A stretch of 28,684 bases of DNA, from positions 1 through 28,684 of the forward strand of contig JANQGC010000351.1 of the NCBI GenBank assembly GCA_028277515.1. Direction: 5' to 3'. The position numbers and the translations under genes were made by a program. Under the pieces are notes generated by a model. It was not told where the DNA came from, did no database searches, and saw nothing but the letters and a program-made list of their open reading frames with translations. This DNA is from Anaerolineae bacterium (GTDB taxonomy: Bacteria > Chloroflexota > Anaerolineae > Promineifilales > Promineifilaceae). Position 1 is the first letter of the stretch. Every line of letters starts with the position of its first letter. This document shows, piece after piece, positions 24,674 through 28,684 of the stretch.

Positions 24674-24687
24674 TGTGACAGTCACTT
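24674..24687. promoter_or_regulatory. Operator palindrome, copy 3, upstream of greA
   Basis: TGTGACAGTCACTT contains the same GTGAC-A-GTCAC core (24675-24685) as copies 1 and 2, with one arm base changed. It lies 52 bp before the greA start codon and probably within or next to its promoter. Confidence 0.55.
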
Positions 24688-24736
24688 GTTGAACCTTCGC
24701 AAGCAAACCAATTAGATGGAAAATCGGAGAGAAGTT

Positions 24737-25213
24737 ATGAATCAAGATTACGGTGTTGTCTACTTAACTGAAGATGGCCTGCAAAAAATTAAAGACGAAC
24801 TTGATTACCTGAAAACGGTACGCCGTGAAGAAATCTCACTCAAACTGCAAGCTGCCATTTCCCAGGGAGACTTGAAGGAAAATGCGGACTATCACGACGC
24901 TAAAGATGAACAAGGGTTCATTGAAGGCCGCATCCGAGACCTGGAAGATTCTTTGCGCCGCGCCCAAATCATTGAAGATGAAGGGCCGTCTGATGTGGTT
25001 CGCGTGGGCAGTAAAGTGACGGTCAGTGAAGAAGGGTTTGACGATGAAGAAGTCTACAGTATTGTTGGCGCTCATGAAGCCGACCCCGGAAACGGCCGAA
25101 TCTCCAATGCATCCCCCATTGGCAGAGCCTTACTCGGATCGCGTCCAGGTGACGTTGTTGCGGTAGAAACACCCGGCGGAGAAATTCGTTTTGAGGTGCA
25201 GTCTATCGCCTAA
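24737..25213 (+). CDS. greA: Transcription elongation factor GreA
   Basis: A 158-residue GreA, exactly the family's usual length when started at the second ATG (24737), which has a CGGAGAG site eight bases upstream; the ATG at 24716 would add seven unmatched residues. The N-terminal coiled coil (LTEDGLQKIKDELDYLK, then ISQGDLKENADYHDAKDEQ) bears the acidic tip residues that enter the RNA polymerase secondary channel and stimulate cleavage of backtracked RNA. The C-terminal FKBP-like domain holds ISNASPIGRALLGSRPGD. A strong terminator follows. An operator palindrome upstream is unusual for this housekeeping gene. Confidence 0.97.
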   Translation: MNQDYGVVYLTEDGLQKIKDELDYLKTVRREEISLKLQAAISQGDLKENADYHDAKDEQGFIEGRIRDLEDSLRRAQIIEDEGPSDVVRVGSKVTVSEEGFDDEEVYSIVGAHEADPGNGRISNASPIGRALLGSRPGDVVAVETPGGEIRFEVQSIA

Positions 25214-25237
25214 ACCAGCAAAAATTTCAAATATGCG

Positions 25238-25267
25238 AACGGCCGCCATGTTTTGGCGGCCGTTTTT
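25238..25267 (+). terminator. Intrinsic terminator of greA
   Basis: AACGGCCGCC (25238-25247) and GGCGGCCGTT (25255-25264) form a perfect 10-bp stem with a 7-base loop, followed by five T (25263-25267). Each arm carries one copy of CGGCCG. Confidence 0.9.
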
Positions 25268-25271
25268 GTTG

Positions 25272-25301
25272 TTGACAACCCTACCCTAAATCTGCTAACA
25301 T
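25272..25301 (+). promoter_or_regulatory. Promoter of the aspS T-box transcript
   Basis: TTGACA (25272-25277) and TAACAT (25296-25301) are spaced by 18 bp, directly after the greA terminator. The start near 25308 leads straight into the T-box leader. Confidence 0.65.
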
Positions 25302-25307
25302 GTTTGC

Positions 25308-25610
25308 CCATAAATAAAAACGTAGAAAAGCTTTGATAGGGACAGGTTTCCGGGCCTGAAGGAGCAAAGAGAGCGGCGCACAAGCTGAAAGCGCCGACTC
25401 CCGACCCCGGCAGCGACACCCTTGAGTTGAACAGTGAACGGAAGGACATGATCCTGGTTTCTCATTAGCTGTTTCCGGATGCGCCCGTTATCGCGCCCAG
25501 GTTGAGACCAAGATAGTCTGACCGCAAGAGACCCCTTCGGGGGTGAATGGTGGTGGCACCACGATGTGGCTTAAACAGCCCTCGTCCTCCAATGGACGGG
25601 GGCTTTTTTA
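25308..25610 (+). promoter_or_regulatory. T-box leader, aspartate-specific
   Basis: A tRNA-sensing leader RNA upstream of aspS. Stem I is readable: AGGG (25338-25341)/CCCT (25419-25422), specifier loop, CCGGG (25350-25354)/CCCGG (25406-25410), GGAG/CTCC, the AGAGAG motif (25368-25373), then CGGCGC/GCGCCG with apical GCTGAAA. The specifier loop's 3' side reads CAGCGACA, so GAC (25415-25417) followed by A is the likely specifier, an Asp codon. The T-box sequence GGTGGCACCACG (about 25552-25563) contains UGGC (25554-25557), which pairs with GCCA of an uncharged tRNA with discriminator G, as tRNA-Asp has. The terminator at 25577-25609 competes with the antiterminator. Low Asp-tRNA charging should allow read-through into aspS. 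Confidence 0.88.
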
Positions 25611-25703
25611 TTGGCACGGTCTTGATCCCAAGATTTGATACAGAATATCTAATCTTGAGGTTTTATCGTATCGAAAGCAGCCCTCGTCCTCCAATGGACG
25701 GGG
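25576..25703 (+). repeat. Duplicated terminator hairpin in the aspS leader
   Basis: An identical 26-nt sequence occurs at 25576-25601 and 25678-25703 in direct orientation, 102 bp apart. It comprises the 5' arm, loop and most of the 3' arm of the terminator; the copies differ by one G in the following G-run. Between them, CAAGATT/AATCTTG (about 25629-25657) forms a separate hairpin. Confidence 0.9.
25577..25609 (+). terminator. T-box regulatory terminator
   Basis: An 11-bp stem, AGCCCTCGTCC (25577-25587) with GGACGGGGGCT (25594-25604), loop TCCAAT, and six T (25604-25609). It immediately follows the T-box antiterminator sequence. Confidence 0.88.
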
Positions 25704-25714
25704 CTTCTTTTTTT
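25679..25714 (+). terminator. Second, near-identical terminator in the aspS leader
   Basis: AGCCC-CGTCC with a bulged T (25679-25689) pairs with GGACGGGGCT (25696-25705); loop TCCAAT; a T-rich tail to 25714. It has one G fewer than the first copy. No second T-box sequence is visible before it. The 85 bp from here to the aspS start hold no gene, only an AAAGGAG site and a weak promoter-like pair (TTGAAT, ATAAAT at 25716-25744). Confidence 0.75.
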
Positions 25715-25799
25715 ATTGAATGGATGTCAACTTTTTGAATAAATAGAGCGGCATCCCACGAAATACCGGCATTTACTAGACAGTAAAAGGAGAAAGAAA

Positions 25800-27101
25800 A
25801 TGAATGAAATCCGCACAGTTGAGATCAAGAAGCACATTGGAGAGCGCGTGAAGGTCAGCGGCTGGCTGCATCATCTGCGCCAGTTAGGAGGCATAAGCTT
25901 TATCGTCTTACGGGACGGTTGGGGCATCATTCAAGCCGTCACTGAGAGCACCGAAGACCTGGAACCGTTAAATGGGCTGAGTTTAGAAAGCGTCATTTCC
26001 CTGGAAGGTGCCGTGACTGTTGCACCGGCCGCCCCTGGGGGAGTGGAATTGCACCAGCCAAACATCACCGTTTTAACCCCTATTTCGGAATCGCCTCCCC
26101 TGGCGCTGAATAAGCGGGAACTGAAGGCTAACCTGCCCACTCTGCTCAACCATGCTGTTGTTGCCAACCGCCATCCGCAGCGCCAGGCATTATTTCGCCT
26201 CGCAGCAGGCATCATGGGCGGTTTCCGAACCACGTTGAATGAGCATCATTTTGTGGAAATACAAACGCCAAAAATGGTCGCCTCGGCAACGGAGAGTGGT
26301 TCCAATGTGTTTCAGCTCGATTACTTCGGCCGTCCGGCCTACCTGGCCCAAAGTCCGCAATTTTACAAACAAATCATGGTCGGCGTATTTCAAAGAGTCT
26401 ATGAAATCGGGCCTGTATTCCGCGCGGAGCCACACGACACCAGCCGCCATGTAAATGAATATATCAGCTTAGATGTCGAGTTTGGTTTCATTGAAAATCA
26501 TTTCACCGTGATGGCCTTGCTGCGCGACGTTATCGCCGGCATCTTCAATACCCTGGCAAGCCAATACGCGGCCGAAATCACCTTCCTAAAGGCCACTATA
26601 CCGCAGGTTCCGGCAACAATTCCCCACATCGAATTCAACGCCGCCCAGGAATTGATCTTTGAGCGGCATGGTGTCGACGTGCGTGGCGAACCTGACCTGT
26701 CACCCCAGGATGAACGCTGGTTAGGGGAATGGGCCAAAGAAGAATATAACAGCGATTTTCTTTTCGTGACCGGATATCCGATGAGCAAGCGGCCGTTCTA
26801 TACCCATCCCAACCCGCAGAACCCGCAGTTTTCTAATTCCTTCGACCTGTTGTTTCGCGGCACAGAACTGGTCACCGGTGGACAGCGCCTACACCGCTAC
26901 GAGGACTATACCAATGCCCTAATGGCGGCCCAACTGCCGATGGAACCCTTTGAGACCTATCTGGAAGCCTTTCGCTATGGTATGCCGCCGCACGGTGGAT
27001 TTGCCATCGGCCTGGAGCGTTTAATCATGCAACTGCTCCACCTGTCCAATTTACGGCTGGCCACACTCTTTCCGCGTGACCTGGCTCGGTTAACGCCTTA
27101 A
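25800..27101 (+). CDS. aspS: Aspartyl-tRNA synthetase, archaeal (AspS2) type
   Basis: A 433-residue class II synthetase charging tRNA-Asp. The OB-fold anticodon-binding domain fills residues 1-~110 (VKVSGWLHHLRQLGG, FIVLRDGWGIIQ). The catalytic domain shows motif 1 in FRTTLNEHHFVEIQTPKM, AQSPQFYKQIMVGVFQRVYEIGP, motif 2 FRAEPHDTSRHVNEY, the YPMSKRPFYTHPNP flipping region and motif 3 GLERLIM. It lacks the roughly 100-residue insertion (GAD domain) of bacterial-type AspRS, so it is the archaeal/eukaryotic-like form found in some bacteria. Whether it also charges tRNA-Asn (needing GatCAB) cannot be decided by eye. AsnRS is the main alternative, but the T-box specifier GAC supports Asp. AAAGGAG precedes the ATG. 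Confidence 0.9.
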   Translation: MNEIRTVEIKKHIGERVKVSGWLHHLRQLGGISFIVLRDGWGIIQAVTESTEDLEPLNGLSLESVISLEGAVTVAPAAPGGVELHQPNITVLTPISESPPLALNKRELKANLPTLLNHAVVANRHPQRQALFRLAAGIMGGFRTTLNEHHFVEIQTPKMVASATESGSNVFQLDYFGRPAYLAQSPQFYKQIMVGVFQRVYEIGPVFRAEPHDTSRHVNEYISLDVEFGFIENHFTVMALLRDVIAGIFNTLASQYAAEITFLKATIPQVPATIPHIEFNAAQELIFERHGVDVRGEPDLSPQDERWLGEWAKEEYNSDFLFVTGYPMSKRPFYTHPNPQNPQFSNSFDLLFRGTELVTGGQRLHRYEDYTNALMAAQLPMEPFETYLEAFRYGMPPHGGFAIGLERLIMQLLHLSNLRLATLFPRDLARLTP

Positions 27102-27105
27102 TTGA

Positions 27106-27121
27106 CGATTTGGCCAAATCG
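27106..27121. repeat. 16-bp perfect palindrome after aspS
   Basis: CGATTTGGCCAAATCG begins four bases after the aspS stop. A related half (TTTGGCAAAT, 27128-27137) follows. No T-run is present, so an operator for the mscS gene or a weak 3' hairpin are both possible. Confidence 0.5.
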
Positions 27122-27210
27122 CCCTACTTTGGCAAATAAATACATTGGACTGGATAAACTGTTGGCAGTAAAGTACCAAAGTCACAATTAAATCTTAGTG
27201 GAGTTGAACG

Positions 27211-28065
27211 ATGGAAGATCCAGAACAAGTAATCAATGACTTTTTTGAGCGATGGCTGAACAGTTCACCCGGAGAGATTCTAATGGCAATTATTGTGGCC
27301 ATTGCAATCCTGATCATCGGCCGCTGGGTGGCCAAACTGATTGCATCCGCCGTTGAGCGCGCTTTGTTGCGATCCAAATTGGATGAGACGCTGCGCAACT
27401 TCTTGCAACAGATCGTTTATTATTCCCTATTGACGATCGTTTTCATCATCGCTTTAGGCTACCTCGGAGTTCCAACAACCTCCTTGATCGCTATTTTGGG
27501 AGCGTCAGCCTTGGCCATTGGCCTGGCTTTACAAGACACATTGGGCAATTTTGCTTCCGGCATTTTGATCGTATTTCTACGCACGTATGAAGTAGGTGAC
27601 CTGGTTGAAATCAGCGGCGAATTGGGTAGTGTGCGCAATGTTGGTTTTTTTCATACTGAACTGCGCACACCGGAAAACAAAATTCTGCTCATACCCAATG
27701 GGGATGTCATGGATGGCAATATCATCAATTACTCAAAAATGGATTGGATTCGAGCCGATATGACCTTTGGCATAGGGTATGGTGATGACCTGCTAAAAGC
27801 AAAACAAATATTACAAGAAATCGTCGCTACAGATGAACGCGTCACTGACGAGCCTCCGCCAATCATTGCCGTGGAAGCATTGGCTGACAGTAGTGTCAAC
27901 CTGGCCTGTAGACCTTATGTGAAATTGGAGGATCTAATCGCTGTTCGTTTTGACATAACTGAGAAAGTAAAGTTGCGATTTGATGAAGAGGGTATCTCGA
28001 TTCCTTATCCACAACGCGATATTCATTTAATTGGCTCTCAACCATCAGACAATGGCCATAGCTAA
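27211..28065 (+). CDS. Small-conductance mechanosensitive channel, MscS family
   Basis: A 284-residue MscS-type channel for osmotic release. A short cytoplasmic or periplasmic start leads to hydrophobic segments TM1 (EILMAIIVAIAILIIGRWVA), TM2 (FLQQIVYYSLLTIVFIIAL) and the pore-lining TM3, rich in Ala/Gly (SLIAILGASALAIGLALQ then DTLGNFASGILIV). The beta domain follows (YEVGDLVEISGELGSV, LIPNGDVMDGNIINYS), and then the alpha/beta C-terminal domain. Length and order match E. coli MscS (286 residues). A GGAG site lies 8 nt before the ATG. Its 3' end overlaps the next gene by 14 bp, implying co-transcription. Confidence 0.94.
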   Translation: MEDPEQVINDFFERWLNSSPGEILMAIIVAIAILIIGRWVAKLIASAVERALLRSKLDETLRNFLQQIVYYSLLTIVFIIALGYLGVPTTSLIAILGASALAIGLALQDTLGNFASGILIVFLRTYEVGDLVEISGELGSVRNVGFFHTELRTPENKILLIPNGDVMDGNIINYSKMDWIRADMTFGIGYGDDLLKAKQILQEIVATDERVTDEPPPIIAVEALADSSVNLACRPYVKLEDLIAVRFDITEKVKLRFDEEGISIPYPQRDIHLIGSQPSDNGHS

Positions 28066-28684
28066 TCAACCGGCCGACAGCCGGTCCGGGATAATTGATT
28101 GGCTTCCCGGCCGTTTGGAATGGGGGTTGGTCATTCTGATTATCCTCTCTGCCGGCTGGCTGCGTATGGCCAATCCCGGTTTGACGGAGTTCAAGGCTGA
28201 TGAAGCGCGTTTGCTGTCCCTGGCAATGGATATGGCCGAAGGGCAGTTCGCGCTTAGGGGAATCAGCAGCTCGGTTGGTTTTCCAAATTTTCCGGCCGGC
28301 ATCTGGCTTTATTCCCTGCCTTTGATCTTTTGGCCTCATCCATATGCGGCTACACTATTCACCGGGCTACTGAACACACTGGCCGTTGGCGGGACCTATT
28401 GGCTCATACGCCGTTACTGGGGCACGTACGCCGCCCTGGCAGGAACAGTGATGCTGGCGGTCAGCCCTTGGGCCGTGATCTTTTCGCGCAAGATCTGGGC
28501 ACAAAATTTACTACCCTTGTTTGTCTTGGGCTGGGCCATCGGCGCGATGCTGGCCCTGGTTGAAGAACGGCCGAAATTCATCTGGCTCCATTTCATTTGT
28601 CTGGCTCTCGCCGTACAAATTCACCTTGCCGCAGCAGCCTTGATTCCGGCTACCGGGTTGATTTTACTGATTTTTTGGCGGCAC
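28052..28684 (+). CDS. Glycosyltransferase family 39-like membrane protein, N-terminal part
   Basis: Open from the ATG at 28052 to the window end, 211 residues visible. After a short cytoplasmic start there is a membrane helix (LEWGLVILIILSAGWLRM), then the loop NPGLTEFKADEARLLSLAMD, whose Asp-Glu pair corresponds to the catalytic acidic motif of GT-C fold PMT/ArnT-type transferases. Further helices follow (FPNFPAGIWLYSLPLIF, ATLFTGLLNTLAVGGTYWL, YAALAGTVMLAVSPWAVIFS) with the typical VSPWAVIFSRKIWAQN segment. Such enzymes move a sugar from a lipid-phosphate donor to protein or lipid. Donor and acceptor are unknown. It overlaps the mscS gene by 14 bp. Confidence 0.75.
   Translation, partial: MAIANQPADSRSGIIDWLPGRLEWGLVILIILSAGWLRMANPGLTEFKADEARLLSLAMDMAEGQFALRGISSSVGFPNFPAGIWLYSLPLIFWPHPYAATLFTGLLNTLAVGGTYWLIRRYWGTYAALAGTVMLAVSPWAVIFSRKIWAQNLLPLFVLGWAIGAMLALVEERPKFIWLHFICLALAVQIHLAAAALIPATGLILLIFWRH

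Larger units (their letters stand above)
24440..24736. other. Intergenic region with terminator, repeated motif and operator
   Basis: This 297-bp gap between the ATPase gene and greA holds no gene. It contains the operon terminator, a 10-bp inverted repeat (TACTAAAACC at 24555-24564, GGTTTTAGTA at 24607-24616), a second direct copy of TTTTAGTAATG (24609-24619 and 24665-24675), and the third operator palindrome. The greA promoter is not obvious. Confidence 0.5.

Noticed and set aside
25210..25449. Minus-strand open frame of 79 codons
   Set aside because: Antisense to the greA terminator, the T-box promoter and Stem I; nothing supports translation.
25547..25738. Short open frame encoding two similar SPRPPMDG segments
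   Set aside because: The repeated peptide is only the translation of the duplicated terminator hairpin within the T-box leader.
1..28684. Defence island, phage, integrative element or biosynthetic cluster
   Set aside because: No integrase, transposase, restriction, toxin, phage or large synthase gene is present; composition and gene families are those of core chromosome.

Overview
The window reads as a chromosomal segment of a free-living, aerobically respiring bacterium of roughly 50% GC, most likely a member of the Chloroflexota (Anaerolineae/Ardenticatenia-like). That placement is an inference from gene content: a caa3-type A2 haem-copper oxidase, Asp/Glu-rich anti-sigma proteins, an archaeal-type aspartyl-tRNA synthetase behind a T-box, and a BMP-type nucleoside ABC transporter. 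No 16S rRNA or other marker is present to prove it. I saw no insertion sequence, phage gene, CRISPR array or rRNA operon; the coding density and gene families are those of core chromosome.

Layout. 1-355 (-): 5' part of a GAF-domain signalling protein. 396-2672 (-): TgpA-like membrane transglutaminase. 2821-9380 (-): a cytochrome c oxidase locus transcribed coxB(ctaC)-ctaD-ctaF-ctaE, then, behind an intrinsic terminator at about 5080-5135, the assembly genes ctaG, surf1 and a small FixH/YtkA-like protein, the last three overlapping by 4 bp each. 9540-11018 (-): a membrane protein of unknown function and an ECF sigma factor lying upstream of the oxidase genes. 11188-13302 (+): a polysaccharide-deacetylase lipoprotein and a monoacylglycerol-lipase-like hydrolase. 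13299-16196 (-): an apparent chain ECF sigma - membrane anti-sigma - Nudix hydrolase - exonuclease III. 16254-16335 (+): tRNA-Leu(CAA). 16445-18271 (-): mutL, apparently leaderless. 18463-19377 (+): a second alpha/beta hydrolase. 19514-24439 (+): BMP lipoprotein, two permeases and a double ATPase, a purine-nucleoside-type ABC importer. 24737-25213 (+): greA. 25272-27101 (+): promoter, Asp-specific T-box leader with a duplicated terminator, and aspS. 27211-28684 (+): an MscS channel overlapping a glycosyltransferase family 39-like membrane protein cut by the window end.

How it fits together. The largest unit is the respiratory locus: subunit II carries CuA and a fused c-type haem, subunit I has all metal ligands plus the YSHP signature of A2 oxidases, and CtaG/Surf1 serve CuB and haem insertion. 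The nucleoside importer has a hairpin terminator between the binding protein and the membrane genes, which would give excess binding protein. The aspS leader is internally consistent: specifier GAC, an acceptor-pairing UGGC that matches discriminator G73, and an Asp-type enzyme downstream.

The most unusual signals are non-coding: a three-copy palindrome AGTGACWGTCACT controlling a hydrolase and probably greA, a strongly over-represented CGGCCG hexamer throughout, the duplicated T-box terminator, overlapping divergent promoters for the tRNA and an ECF sigma gene, and a roughly 185-residue membrane extension on CtaD. I did not find a clearly new multi-gene system here.
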